Source of the DNA: Actinoplanes sp. SE50/110
GTDB taxonomy: Bacteria > Actinomycetota > Actinomycetes > Mycobacteriales > Micromonosporaceae
Reading direction: 5' to 3'
DNA: 64,000 nt
Assembly (NCBI RefSeq): GCF_900119315.1
Contig: NZ_LT827010.1
Coordinates: forward strand, 6,233,001-6,297,000
Position 1 is the first letter of the stretch, and the number at the start of each line of letters is the position of its first letter. The notes below the pieces were generated by a model. That model ran no database searches and was not told where the DNA came from. It worked only from the letters and a program-made list of their open reading frames with translations. This document shows, piece by piece, positions 32,699 through 41,519 of this stretch. A program made the position numbers and the translations under genes.

Positions 32699-33790
32699 TC
32701 ATGAGGTTTTGACCCACTCGCGCAACGCATGGATGGTGGGCGGATCGAGCGGGAAGGTGACCCGGTCATAGCGGTCCCAGCGCTCCAGCGTCCAATAATT
32801 GCGCTGCTCACGGATGGTGACCTGAACGTTGGGAACCTCGCCGTGCCAGACCGAGCCGCCGCCGGACACCCCGTAGCGGCCGCGGGCCAGCATGCCGACC
32901 CTGGTCAGCCGGGCGCAGGCCGGGCAGCGGCCGTCCGCGGTCGCCACACAGTCGCCGCAGACCGCGCCCTGGCACAGCCGGCACGGCCGGACCGCCTCGG
33001 CGCACGCCCCGCAGGTGGGACTCAGGCAGTACGAGCACCAGGCGGGCCGGCCGGACAGGTGATGGTTGCGGCAGGCCTGCAGGGTGCTGTGCGGCGCGCC
33101 GGTCGCCTCGTCCACCACGAACCCCTGGACCTGGCCCGGCTCCACGTCGTAGACCACCGGCACCTGAAACCCGCCGGGCAGCTCCCACGTCTCGGCGACC
33201 CGCAGGCCGACCGCGATCCACGTGGTGCGGAACGGTTTGCGGTGCAGCAGCCGCTGCAGGTCGCGGGTCAGCTCGTCGGGCAGGTCGAGCGGGGCGCCGG
33301 GGGCCTGCGCGGCGATGGCGGTGACCGCGTGCCGGGCCAAGGCCGGGTCGAGCGCGTCGCCGGGCGGATTCTCCACATGCCGCGGCACGACGATCTGCTG
33401 CACCCGGCGGGCGCCCTGCACCTGCACGCCGATCAGGTCCTCACGGCGGGTGACCGCGGTGACCTCGGCCAGTCGCAGCGGGCCCAGCAGGGTGGCGCCG
33501 ACCATCCCCCGGTTCATGTCCTCGGGCGATTTGCTCAGGCCGTGCCAGTCGGGGCGGCGGCCGTCGCGCCGGACCCCGAGCTGGGCGTGCCGGCCGACCC
33601 GGGCCAGGACCGCCGCCCACTCGCCCAGCTGCGCGCACGCCACGATCTCGGGCTCGGGCTGCCAGTCCTCGACGGCCCAGGGCAGCGGACCGTCGGGGTC
33701 GCGCCACTCGGCGACGGTGTCCTCGCCCCGCACCAGGCCGCGGCTGTCGACCCCGATCTCAGCGGTCTCGTCGAGGATCAGGCGGCTCAC
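32699..33790 (-). CDS. Cys-rich (treble-clef/B-box-like) protein of unknown function
   Basis: A 363-residue protein. The first 215 residues look like a globular domain with no motif I know. At about 240-300 there is a dense metal-binding region: CRNHHLSGRPAWCSYC, SPTCGACAEAVRPCRLC, and GAVCGDCVATADGRCPAC, i.e. at least eleven Cys plus His in successive CxxC pairs, similar to tandem zinc ribbons or a RING/B-box. The C-terminal 60 residues (VTIREQRNYWTLERWDRYDR) look like another folded part. It is divergent from the NYN-LOTUS gene with 123 bp between starts. Confidence 0.6.
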   Translation of the reverse strand: MSRLILDETAEIGVDSRGLVRGEDTVAEWRDPDGPLPWAVEDWQPEPEIVACAQLGEWAAVLARVGRHAQLGVRRDGRRPDWHGLSKSPEDMNRGMVGATLLGPLRLAEVTAVTRREDLIGVQVQGARRVQQIVVPRHVENPPGDALDPALARHAVTAIAAQAPGAPLDLPDELTRDLQRLLHRKPFRTTWIAVGLRVAETWELPGGFQVPVVYDVEPGQVQGFVVDEATGAPHSTLQACRNHHLSGRPAWCSYCLSPTCGACAEAVRPCRLCQGAVCGDCVATADGRCPACARLTRVGMLARGRYGVSGGGSVWHGEVPNVQVTIREQRNYWTLERWDRYDRVTFPLDPPTIHALREWVKTS

Positions 33791-33913
33791 GATCCGATCT
33801 TAGCGGCCGCCCGCTCGCCGGCCGTGCCGCGAGATCCCACGGCGGGCGGGCGCGGGCCCGTGGCGTTCCGGTGATGATCGGGGGTTGGGTATCGTCGGGC
33901 AGCGGGAGGTGCG

Positions 33914-34696
33914 ATGAGCATCGGGGCCAACGAGAGCGCCGCGCGGCTTGCGGTGCTGGTCGACGCGGACAACGCGCAGCCGGCGATCGTCGAGGGGCTG
34001 CTCGCCGAGGTGGCGAAATACGGGACCGCGCACGTCAAGCGGGCCTACGGCGACTGGACGGGCACCAACCTGCGAGGGTGGAAGGAGCACCTGCTGGCGT
34101 ACAGCATCCAGCCGATCCAGCAGTTCGCGTACACCACCGGGAAGAACGCCACCGACGCCGCCATGGTGATCGACGCGATGGACCTGCTCTACTCCGGGCG
34201 GCTCGACGGGTTCTGCATCGTGTCCAGCGACAGCGACTTCACCCGGCTCGCCGCGCGGATCCGGGAGAGCGGCCTGATCGTCTACGGCTTCGGCGAGCGG
34301 AAGACCCCGAAACCGTTCGTGGCCGCCTGCGACAAGTTCATCTACACCGAGAACCTGACCGCGCCGCACAGCCCCGCGGAACCGGCCGACGCCCCCGCGG
34401 CCCCGCAGCCGCCGATCCCGGCCGCCCGGCTCAAGTCGGACAGCGCGCTGGTCAACAAGCTGCGCAACGCGGTCGAGGCGGCTTCCGACGACGACGGCTG
34501 GGCCACCCTCGCCTCGGTCGGGCACATCCTGACCAAGCAGAGTCCCGACTTCGACGCCCGCAACTGGGGTTACACCAAGCTGAGCGACCTGCTCGCGGCC
34601 ACCGCCCTGTTCGAGTCGGAACGCCGCACCACGGAGAAGGGCAAGACCGCGGTCATCTACGTCCGCGACCGCCGCCGCCGCAAGGAGACCGCCTGA
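33914..34696 (+). CDS. NYN-domain RNase with C-terminal LOTUS/OST-HTH domain
   Basis: A 260-residue protein. GGGAGG precedes ATG 33914. The NYN (PIN-like) nuclease core is LAVLVDADNAQP (Asp17), the KNATDAAMVIDAMDLLY acidic helix (Asp81/Asp87) and IVSSDSDFTRLA (Asp106/Asp108), giving the four acidic metal ligands. A Pro/Ala linker leads to an OST-HTH/LOTUS domain (about 165-250: WATLASVGHILTKQSPDFDA, YTKLSDLLAATALFE), which binds RNA in other systems. The likely role is structured RNA cleavage or turnover; targets are unknown. Confidence 0.92.
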   Translation: MSIGANESAARLAVLVDADNAQPAIVEGLLAEVAKYGTAHVKRAYGDWTGTNLRGWKEHLLAYSIQPIQQFAYTTGKNATDAAMVIDAMDLLYSGRLDGFCIVSSDSDFTRLAARIRESGLIVYGFGERKTPKPFVAACDKFIYTENLTAPHSPAEPADAPAAPQPPIPAARLKSDSALVNKLRNAVEAASDDDGWATLASVGHILTKQSPDFDARNWGYTKLSDLLAATALFESERRTTEKGKTAVIYVRDRRRRKETA

Positions 34697-34802
34697 TCAC
34701 TCCAGGTCGGCCGTGCGCGTCCAGATGGCAGGTGGATCGGACCCGGGTGGTCCGCCCACTCGGCAGGATGACCAGGGAACCCGGCGGCGCGGATTCCCGG
34801 CC

Positions 34803-35396
34803 TCAGCGGCGGGCGCCGACGAACGCGGCGAGCGCTTTCGCGTCGCCCGGATCGATCCAGTCGAAGGTGCCGCGGAGCTGGTCGGCGCGCTGGTCGACGG
34901 TGGTGACCGACGCGGTCATCTCGCCCCACGGCATGGTCACGTGCAGCAGGGTGCGCAGGATCGCGGTGGGCAGGTGTGGGCTGTCGTCGCCGGCGGTGGC
35001 CCGCAGCAGCAGACCGCTGGTCGAGACGTCGCGCACGTGGCCGCTCAGGGCGATCAGCCGCTGGCCGGGACCGGTGTCGACCTGGGCGGTGCCGAACGCC
35101 GGATACGTCCCGGCGATCCGCGGCGAGTCCCGTCGCTGCACCACCCCGGTCGGCGAGTCGCCGAGGACGGTGATCAGGCCGCCGCGCAGTTCCGCCTCCA
35201 CCCAGGCGACGCCGGCGCTGCTGACCAGCTCCAGGATCCCGTACCGCCGGACGCCCGGCTCGTCGAGACTGAGCACCGGCAGCGGCGGCAGGTCGGCGAT
35301 GAACGGCGCCCGCACCTGCGCGAGGCAGACCAGCGGGATCGTCTCCATGTCCGGGCAGCGCAGCGTGAGGGTGCTCCCGGCCGCAACCGTGATCAT
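34803..35396 (-). CDS. PilZ-domain protein
   Basis: A 197-residue protein with a YcgR-like N-terminal part (about 1-85) and a PilZ domain from about 86: the c-di-GMP motif appears as QRRDSPRIAG followed by RDVSTSGLLLR (R-x-x-x-R replaced by RRxxxR, then D-x-S-x-x-G). It is therefore likely to bind cyclic-di-GMP. The only other cyclic-di-GMP-related gene in the window is the degenerate GGDEF protein at 15815. ATG 35396 is clear. The neighbours give no pathway. Confidence 0.85.
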   Translation of the reverse strand: MITVAAGSTLTLRCPDMETIPLVCLAQVRAPFIADLPPLPVLSLDEPGVRRYGILELVSSAGVAWVEAELRGGLITVLGDSPTGVVQRRDSPRIAGTYPAFGTAQVDTGPGQRLIALSGHVRDVSTSGLLLRATAGDDSPHLPTAILRTLLHVTMPWGEMTASVTTVDQRADQLRGTFDWIDPGDAKALAAFVGARR

Positions 35397-35470
35397 CGTG
35401 TCCTCCTCGGGTCCCCTCTGACGTTCTCACGCGAGCGGGCCCGACCCGGGCCGGTTCCCCCGGATCCGGC

Positions 35471-35622
35471 TCAGCCGTGTTTCCCGGTCAGACGGTAGAA
35501 CTCGACCTCGGCGCCGTTGGTGGTGCTGTCCGACGACATCTGGTTGTAGTCGCCGGCCTTGAAATACTGGCGGTAGGCGTTGAACGTCGACGGGATCGGA
35601 CAGCTCGTCCGCGTCCTGTCGA
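35471..35622 (-). pseudogene. C-terminal remnant of a PL7-type alginate lyase
   Basis: Minus-strand codons read a tail ending TFNAYRQYFKAGDYNQMSSD, then TTNGAEVEFYRLTGKHG and stop. The YFKAGxYNQ...VEFYxLT(V)xH ending is the conserved C-terminus of polysaccharide lyase family 7 alginate lyases. No start or catalytic RxExR/QIH regions precede it; upstream sequence joins the acyltransferase end at 35678. The 35397-35470 and 35623-35677 gaps hold nothing else. Confidence 0.5.
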
Positions 35623-35677
35623 CGGTGAGTCGGAGGACGGCCGTGGCGGATGACCGGCTGCTGCGTGCTCGCGAAGG

Positions 35678-37177
35678 CTACGAACAGGCAGAGGCGTTCG
35701 AGATGTGTACCGGTCCACTCTCTCGCCGTCGGTGGCAGCGCTGGAACGGGATTTCGAAGACGGCTGCGAACAATCGTACCGTCGCCAGGCAGATCGGAAC
35801 AACCAGCACCGTGGTGACGATGAAGGTCGTCAGGTGCGGACCGGTGCGGGGCCCCACGAGCAGGGTGCTGATCAGGGCGACGATCGGCATGTGGATCAGG
35901 TAGAGGCTGTAGGAGAACCCGCCGACTTTTCGCAGCGGCGCGCCGTTCAACAGCCGGGTGAGCCGGAGGGGCCGGCGGGTGGCCAGGGCCGCGAGGAACA
36001 AGCCGATGGCCGGCCCGACGGCGAGGTCGAGCCAGTAGTAGTGAACGACTGCCCATGCTGAACCGCGAAGCACGATCACCATCAGTACCGGTGCGCCCGT
36101 CATCCCGGCGAGGGCGAGCCAGGGCAGGCGCCGGACCCGGTCGCTTGCCGACACGATGCCGGCCGCCAGCACACCCATGGTGAACAGGGGTGCCAGCTCC
36201 AGCGTGTAACCGATCGCTCGAGGCCTGAGGGACAGCTCAGGCAGGAGCAGGCCTGCGGTGATCACCGGCACGGTGACGGCGGCGAGGGTGACCGTCGCGC
36301 CGCATCGTCGACGGGCCACCAGCACGAGCGGGAAGGCGAGGTACAGGCCGGCTTCAACCGCGATCGACCAGAAGGCGCCGTTGGGGGCGGGTGCGGCGAG
36401 GGCGTCTTGCAACAGCAGGGCGTAGACGATGGTCGACCGGAGGGTGGGCGGGGCGCTGAGCGGCAGGGACGGCACGATGGCGGCGATCAGTGCGCTGGTG
36501 GCGAGGGCAGCCCAGTAGACCGGCAGGATCCGACGGGCACGGCGCCGGGCGTATCGCACTGCGCCTCCGAGGATCCGGTAGATCGCCCCGGCTCCTTCGG
36601 CGGGCTCGGTGCCGGCGTAGAAGACCCCGCCGACCTCGGCGACCGACACGGTCATCTCGTCCGGGCCGAACGTCGCCCGGCGCACGGCTGTGCCCCCGTC
36701 TCTGGGCGCGCTCCACACCTCGTAATACTTCGCGCCTCTGGTTTCCTGCGCCGACACCACCCACGCGATGTAGTGATCGGTCAGGTACGTACCAGCCGGG
36801 TCGTACACGGTGAAGCCGGACGTCGGAACCGTGCCCAGTTCCCGCGTCACGCCGGTCCGGGCATTGAACACCACCGGCAGGTAGCGTCTCTGATCGTCCC
36901 GCGGTTCCAAGAGGTACCGGTCAGCGCCCAATTCCGCCTTGACGGAGTACCGCCGCCCGTCCGGCAGCCGCAGCGGCAACGCGACGAGCGCGTCCGGCCA
37001 CAAGTCGTGGTACGGCTTGGACAGCGACAAGGCGACGGTGGGCAATGCTCCGGTGGGCAGCGGTGCCGGACCGGATGACTGTGCCAGGTCCGGCTGCCGA
37101 GCGGAGGGCGAGGCGAAGACGGCCACTCCGGCCGCGACCGCGATCACCGCCACGAACACGCCGGCTGTTCCGGCCAT
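35678..37177 (-). CDS. In-frame chimera: membrane-anchored WD-like sensor part joined to truncated acyltransferase-3
   Basis: A 499-residue reading frame from ATG 37177. Residues about 1-200 are a membrane anchor (MAGTAGVFVAVIAVAAGVAV) plus an external beta-propeller-like region (YLVVFN-type strands, GFTVYDPAGTYLTDHYIAWV, FGPDEMTVSVAEVGGVFYAG). At about residue 203 (GAGAIYRILGG) it changes abruptly into the middle of an acyltransferase-3 (OafA) protein: RRRARRILPVYWAALATS, then about eight membrane segments ending in FEIPFQRCHRR. The acyltransferase's N-terminal half (with the catalytic His region) is missing, and so is the sensor's second half. It is best read as a recombination product; function is doubtful. 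Confidence 0.65.
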   Translation of the reverse strand: MAGTAGVFVAVIAVAAGVAVFASPSARQPDLAQSSGPAPLPTGALPTVALSLSKPYHDLWPDALVALPLRLPDGRRYSVKAELGADRYLLEPRDDQRRYLPVVFNARTGVTRELGTVPTSGFTVYDPAGTYLTDHYIAWVVSAQETRGAKYYEVWSAPRDGGTAVRRATFGPDEMTVSVAEVGGVFYAGTEPAEGAGAIYRILGGAVRYARRRARRILPVYWAALATSALIAAIVPSLPLSAPPTLRSTIVYALLLQDALAAPAPNGAFWSIAVEAGLYLAFPLVLVARRRCGATVTLAAVTVPVITAGLLLPELSLRPRAIGYTLELAPLFTMGVLAAGIVSASDRVRRLPWLALAGMTGAPVLMVIVLRGSAWAVVHYYWLDLAVGPAIGLFLAALATRRPLRLTRLLNGAPLRKVGGFSYSLYLIHMPIVALISTLLVGPRTGPHLTTFIVTTVLVVPICLATVRLFAAVFEIPFQRCHRRRESGPVHISNASACS

Positions 37178-37248
37178 TCTGGCCTGGGTACGCCGGCGGC
37201 GCCGGCCGGTATTGCATGGTGAAGCAGCGTTCCCGGTAGCCTTGATGC

Positions 37249-37491
37249 ATGCAGTTGCAGCTGGGGCCAGGTGATGACCCCGCCGGGTTTGTCCGAACCG
37301 AACCCGTGCCGGTGGCGCGGCTGACCATGGTGACCAAGGTGGAGGCCGGCGATTGGGCTGTCGAGCTTCCTCGACCGCTGTTCCTCCAGCCCGGCGACCA
37401 CGTCTGGATCGTCGGCTCATCGCTTTTCGTTCGGCACCCGGACGGCGAGGCGGCTCGACACGAGGGAAGCGGCTTCTGGCTTTGCCGTTGA
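37249..37491 (+). CDS. Small hypothetical protein
   Basis: An 80-residue protein (MQLQLGPGDDPAGFVRTEPV, then VEAGDWAVELPRPLFLQPGD and HVWIVGSSLFV). It has no signal peptide or membrane segment, and no family is recognised. TAGCCT at 37237-37242 ends 6 nt before its ATG, consistent with a leaderless transcript, which supports it as a gene. It is divergent from the chimera. Confidence 0.5.
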   Translation: MQLQLGPGDDPAGFVRTEPVPVARLTMVTKVEAGDWAVELPRPLFLQPGDHVWIVGSSLFVRHPDGEAARHEGSGFWLCR

Positions 37492-37572
37492 ATCCAGCAT
37501 TCGCGCTTGGTTCGCGTCCGGATACACCGCCGGATCGGCAGAAGGGCTGAACGCGGCCCGGCGGAGTTTCGC

Positions 37573-38058
37573 CTATCCCGCGAATTCCGGGTGGGCGAGG
37601 AAGAAGTCGTTGATGGTCTTGCTCGCCGCCGGAGTGAACGCTGCCCGCGGGATCACGAACGCCTCGGCCCCGAACGCCTTCTTGATCGTCCACGCGTGCC
37701 GCCCGCGGTTCACCCGGGCGACCTCCGACCACGCCACCTGCCGGGTGCCGGCCGCGGTGTGCTCGGCAGCGCCCTGCGCGGTTATCTGATAGCGGGCCGG
37801 CACGGCATAGCGCTTGCGCTGCGTCAGCCACGACAATCCGATGAGCGCATCGGGAATCGCCGCCAAGCCCAGGGCGAACAGGAACAGGTAGGCGTGCTGG
37901 ACGCTGATCGGCTCGGTCAGCACGTGCCACACCCCGGAGCCCAGGAGGATCAGCGCGAAGATCCAGGCGGCGAGCATCCGGAGACCGAATCTCGGGTCGG
38001 TGAACTCCATGCGGCGGAAGGTGGCGTAGTCGACCTGCAGTTCCCCGGACATCTGCAC
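37573..38058 (-). CDS. YcxB-like membrane protein
   Basis: A 161-residue protein with two adjacent membrane segments (about 25-48 and 55-75) followed by a PH-like cytoplasmic domain (RKRYAVPARYQITAQGAAEH and VAWSEVARVNRGRHAW, ending in FVIPRAAFTP). This two-TM plus YcxB arrangement occurs in many actinobacterial proteins of unknown role. Starts at ATG 38058 or 38052 are both possible. The terminal DFFLAHPEF pattern is usual for the family. Confidence 0.8.
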   Translation of the reverse strand: MQMSGELQVDYATFRRMEFTDPRFGLRMLAAWIFALILLGSGVWHVLTEPISVQHAYLFLFALGLAAIPDALIGLSWLTQRKRYAVPARYQITAQGAAEHTAAGTRQVAWSEVARVNRGRHAWTIKKAFGAEAFVIPRAAFTPAASKTINDFFLAHPEFAG

Positions 38059-38170
38059 ACGCGGCAGTATGCCAGGGATCGCCTCCCGACGATGTGCCGG
38101 CAGGTCGCGTGCCGTCTGACGAAACGGTCACGGCCTCAGTGGTCGTGACCGTTCGCCGCAGACCCGGGCG

Positions 38171-38914
38171 TCAGACCGAGAAACCGCCGTCGACGTTGAT
38201 CACCGCACCGGTGACGTACCGAGCACCGTCACCTGCGAGATAGGCGACCGCCGTCGCGATCTCGGCGGGTGTTCCATAACGGCCCAGGGCGGTGAAACCG
38301 ATGATCGTGGCCGAGGCCGGCCCGTCAGCGGGGTTCATGTCGGTGTCGATGGGGCCGGGATTGAGCAGGTTGACGGTGATACCGCGGGGGCCGAGGTCCC
38401 GGCTGAGGCCCTTCGTCAGTCCTACCAGTGCGGTCTTGCTCATCGAGTACAGCGAGAAGCCCGGGAAGACCGTGCGCTCCACCATGTTGCTTCCGATCGT
38501 GATGATCCGTCCGCCGTCACCCATATGCCTGGCCGCGGCCTTCGCCGCGAGGAACGGCGCCCGCACGTTGACCGCGATCATGCGGTCGAACTCCTCGCGA
38601 CCGAAATCCTCCACCGGCCCGACGAAGAACACCGCCGCGTTGTTGACCAGAACATCCAGCCGCCCGAACTGCTCGGCCGCCCGGTCGACCGCACTGGTCA
38701 CCGCCTCCGGGTCGGCGCTGTTCACCTGCAGCGCCATACCGCGGCGGCCGAATCCCTCGATCTGTTTCACCACGACCGCGGCCTGATCGTCACGATGCTG
38801 GAACGTCAGCACCACATCAGCGCCGTCCTCGGCCAGCCGCGCCGCCACGCCGGCGCCGATGCCCCGGCTCCCGCCGATCACCAACGCCACTCTGCCGTCA
38901 AGATTTTCTGCCAT
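38171..38914 (-). CDS. Short-chain dehydrogenase/reductase
   Basis: A 247-residue classical SDR. The cofactor loop is GGSRGIGAG (14-22), with NNAA at 91-94 and the catalytic Ser142, Tyr156 and Lys160 (YSMSK). The C-terminal half ends with the usual VTGAVINVDGG. Residue choices after beta-2 (TFQHRDDQ) fit NADP(H) preference. It is of the 3-oxoacyl-ACP reductase-like class, but with no pathway partners the substrate is open. The start ATG 38914 gives the canonical N-terminus. Confidence 0.9.
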   Translation of the reverse strand: MAENLDGRVALVIGGSRGIGAGVAARLAEDGADVVLTFQHRDDQAAVVVKQIEGFGRRGMALQVNSADPEAVTSAVDRAAEQFGRLDVLVNNAAVFFVGPVEDFGREEFDRMIAVNVRAPFLAAKAAARHMGDGGRIITIGSNMVERTVFPGFSLYSMSKTALVGLTKGLSRDLGPRGITVNLLNPGPIDTDMNPADGPASATIIGFTALGRYGTPAEIATAVAYLAGDGARYVTGAVINVDGGFSV

Positions 38915-39183
38915 GTCCACACTGTCGTCGTCACGTGCGTACGTGTCTGGCGGCAATCAGACCCGGCGTTCCCCGGTCAGTTCGACGATGCGGTATCCCT
39001 CTGCCGGCGGAACGGAGAAGAGCCCCCGAGCACACCCACCTGCCTGTGACAGGGCGCGGCGGCAGGAGAATCCGGAGGCCGACGCGGCTGGAGCATCGGG
39101 GTGCCCGCCAACGACCGGCCTGCGCTGACGCGGGTACCGCGGGCTTGTGAAGTCGTCGGGTACAGCCTCGGCGGACCCGCGGC

Positions 39184-39615
39184 TCAGCGCACGGGATGGA
39201 GCAGGACCAGCGGAATCTCACGTTCGGTGCGCCGCTGGTAGCCGGCGTAGTTGGGGAAGCCCGCGATGATCTCCGGCCACAGCCGGGCCCGCTCCTCGGG
39301 CGTCGCGACGGCGGCGATCATCGGCCGGCGTGGCCCGCCCTGGAAGGCGACCTCCACCTGCGGCCGGTCTCGGAGGTTGAGGAACCAGGCCGGGTGACGG
39401 TCGTCGCCGCCGCGGGAGGCGACGACGACATGCGCCTCGCCGTCGCGGATCGGCGAGGTGAGCATCACCGCGCGGGGTACGCCGCTGCGGCGGCCGACGG
39501 TGACCAGTTCGAGGACGGGCATGCCGATGACCCGGTAACCGAACCGCCCTCCACTGACCCGCAGGAGAGCTCGATGCACGGCGTTCATGGACTTGAGCGC
39601 GAAGTCTGATGGCAC
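39184..39615 (-). CDS. Deazaflavin (F420)-dependent nitroreductase-family protein
   Basis: A 143-residue protein starting at GTG 39615 (VPSDFALKSMNAVHRALLRV). Family landmarks are GMPVLELVTVGRRSGVPRAV, the RGGDDRHPAWFLNLRDRPQ helix-loop region (a Trp and His near the F420 pocket), and LWPEIIAGFPNYAGYQRRTE. It matches the DDN/F420H2-dependent quinone-nitro reductase group rather than flavin nitroreductases. It is the intact counterpart of the amber-interrupted homologue at 12926. Confidence 0.85.
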   Translation of the reverse strand: MPSDFALKSMNAVHRALLRVSGGRFGYRVIGMPVLELVTVGRRSGVPRAVMLTSPIRDGEAHVVVASRGGDDRHPAWFLNLRDRPQVEVAFQGGPRRPMIAAVATPEERARLWPEIIAGFPNYAGYQRRTEREIPLVLLHPVR

Positions 39616-39935
39616 AGCGCCATGGTACGGGGAGCACCCCGGCAGATCGATCCTTCCGCCACGCGCGGTTCCGGCGGTCGGGGACGGTGTCTCGTCGCCT
39701 CCGTGGGGCCTCGCAAGCTTGAACCGCAACCCGCCGGGGCGGTACGCGGGCCGCCGAAATCGCGGACGGGAGCGGCCGGTCAGGGCGGGCCGAGCGCTGG
39801 GGTGGGCGGGCGGGGCGGTGGGCCCGGCGGGCGGGGTTCGCCGGGCGTGCCGGGGCGGGGGGATCGATGGGGCCGGTCACGGCGTACCGCGGCAAGCAGG
39901 TTTTGATCTTGGGGGTTTTGGGGCATGCGGGACGC
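39616..39935. other. Non-coding region upstream of zwf
   Basis: No gene is supported. The stretch is G-rich on the plus strand from 39770 to 39870 and ends in a repeated GGTTTTG element (about 39897 and 39914) around TTGATC, a possible zwf promoter. Confidence 0.35.
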
Positions 39936-41519
39936 ATGAGTGATGACGGCTCCTCGGCGGACAAGGCCAGCGCGGCGGACAGTGCGCACGCGCCGGAGAG
40001 GACGGATGCGGCGGCGACCGGAAAGACGGACGCGACGGGCGCGGCGGCGACCGGAAAGACGGACGCGGCGGACGCGACGGACGCGGGGGCGGTGACCGAG
40101 AAGGCGGACGCGGCGGCGGCGGAGAAAGCTGGACCGGCGGCACCCGAGAAAGCGGGCCCGGTGGACAAGGGCGCGCAGACGCTGGTGATCCTCGGGGCAT
40201 CCGGCGACCTGACCGGACGCCTCCTGCTGCCGGGTCTCGGCGCACTGGTCGCGGCCGGTGAGGCGCCGCCGCTGACGCTGATCGGTGCCGGGATGGACGA
40301 CTGGGACGCGCAGAAGTGGCGGGAGCGGGTGACCGGAGCGTTCCCGGAGAGCCCGGCCGGTAAGACGGTCATCGACGGGACCCGGTATGTGCGGGCCGAC
40401 GTGACCCGGTCCGAGGATCTGCGGGGTCTGCTGGAGGGCGCCGACCGCCCGGTGATCTTCTTCGCGCTGCCGCCCGCGGTGACCGCGAAGGCGTGCGAGG
40501 CGCTGCTCGACGTGGACCTTCCGGACGGCACCCGGCTGGTGCTGGAGAAGCCGTTCGGGACCGGTGCGAACTCGGCGGCGGCGCTGAACCGGCTGCTGAC
40601 CCGGCTGGTTCCGGAGGAGCGGATCCACCGGGTGGACCACTTCCTCGGCAAGTCGACCGTGCTGAACATTCTCGGTCTGCGATTCGCGAACCGGATCTTC
40701 GAGCCGCTGCTCGGCTCGGAGCACGTGGAGAGCGTCGACATCATCTTCGACGAGAATCTGGGCCTGGAGAACCGCGCCGGTTACTACGACCGGGCGGGCG
40801 CGCTCGCTGACATGATCCAGAGTCATCTGCTGCAGATTCTGGCGCTGCTCAGCATGGAGCCGCCGACGTCGCTGGATCCGCAGGATTTCCGGGACCGGAC
40901 CGCGGAGGCGCTGCGGGCGACCCGGCTGTGGGGCGGCGATCCGAAGACGGCGAGCCTGCGGGCCCGGTACACGGCCGGGGATCTGGACGGCCGGCAGCTT
41001 CCGGCGTACGCCGACGAGGCCGGGGTGGATCCGTCGCGGGAGACCGAGACGCTGGCCGAGCTGGTGCTGGCGGTGGACACCTGGCGGTGGGCCGGGGTGC
41101 CGTTCCGCCTGCGGTCGGGCAAGGCGGTGGGCAGCAGCCGCAAGGAGGCGATCATCACCTTCAAGGAGCCGCCGCGGCTGCCGACCGGGCTGCACGGACC
41201 GGAGCGGCCGAACCGGCTGCGGATCGGTTTCGGACCGGACCGGTTCGCGCTGGACTTCACCGTGAACGGGCCCGGCGACCCGTTCGAACTGGACCCGGTG
41301 ACGCTGGAGACCGACTTCGGCCCGGGCGACCTGCCACCGTACGGCGAGGTGCTGCACGGCGTTTTCGACGACGACCCGCTGCTGTCGGTGCGCGGTGACA
41401 CGGCCGAGCAGTGCTGGCGGATCGTCGAGCCGGTGACCGCGGCATGGCGGGACGGTCAGGTGCCGCTGGTGGAGTATCCGGCCGGGAGCGCCGGGCCGGC
41501 CGAGACGCTACTGCAGTAG
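39936..41519 (+). CDS. zwf: Glucose-6-phosphate dehydrogenase with long N-terminal extension
   Basis: A 527-residue enzyme. The core carries the cofactor motif GASGDLT (87-93), EKPFG (204-208) and the substrate signature HRVDHFLGK (231-239). It oxidises glucose 6-phosphate to 6-phosphogluconolactone with NAD(P). The first ~78 residues are an Ala/Asp/Thr/Lys low-complexity tail with repeats such as ATGKTDA, not part of the enzyme fold and probably disordered. Unlike many bacteria, no pgl/gnd/opcA neighbours are present. It may be a second isozyme. Its last 12 bp overlap the convergent acyl-CoA synthetase gene. Confidence 0.92.
   Translation: MSDDGSSADKASAADSAHAPERTDAAATGKTDATGAAATGKTDAADATDAGAVTEKADAAAAEKAGPAAPEKAGPVDKGAQTLVILGASGDLTGRLLLPGLGALVAAGEAPPLTLIGAGMDDWDAQKWRERVTGAFPESPAGKTVIDGTRYVRADVTRSEDLRGLLEGADRPVIFFALPPAVTAKACEALLDVDLPDGTRLVLEKPFGTGANSAAALNRLLTRLVPEERIHRVDHFLGKSTVLNILGLRFANRIFEPLLGSEHVESVDIIFDENLGLENRAGYYDRAGALADMIQSHLLQILALLSMEPPTSLDPQDFRDRTAEALRATRLWGGDPKTASLRARYTAGDLDGRQLPAYADEAGVDPSRETETLAELVLAVDTWRWAGVPFRLRSGKAVGSSRKEAIITFKEPPRLPTGLHGPERPNRLRIGFGPDRFALDFTVNGPGDPFELDPVTLETDFGPGDLPPYGEVLHGVFDDDPLLSVRGDTAEQCWRIVEPVTAAWRDGQVPLVEYPAGSAGPAETLLQ

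Noticed and set aside
38915..39183. Possible gene between the SDR and nitroreductase genes
   Set aside because: Open frames on both strands are Arg/Cys-rich with no start signals or family features.
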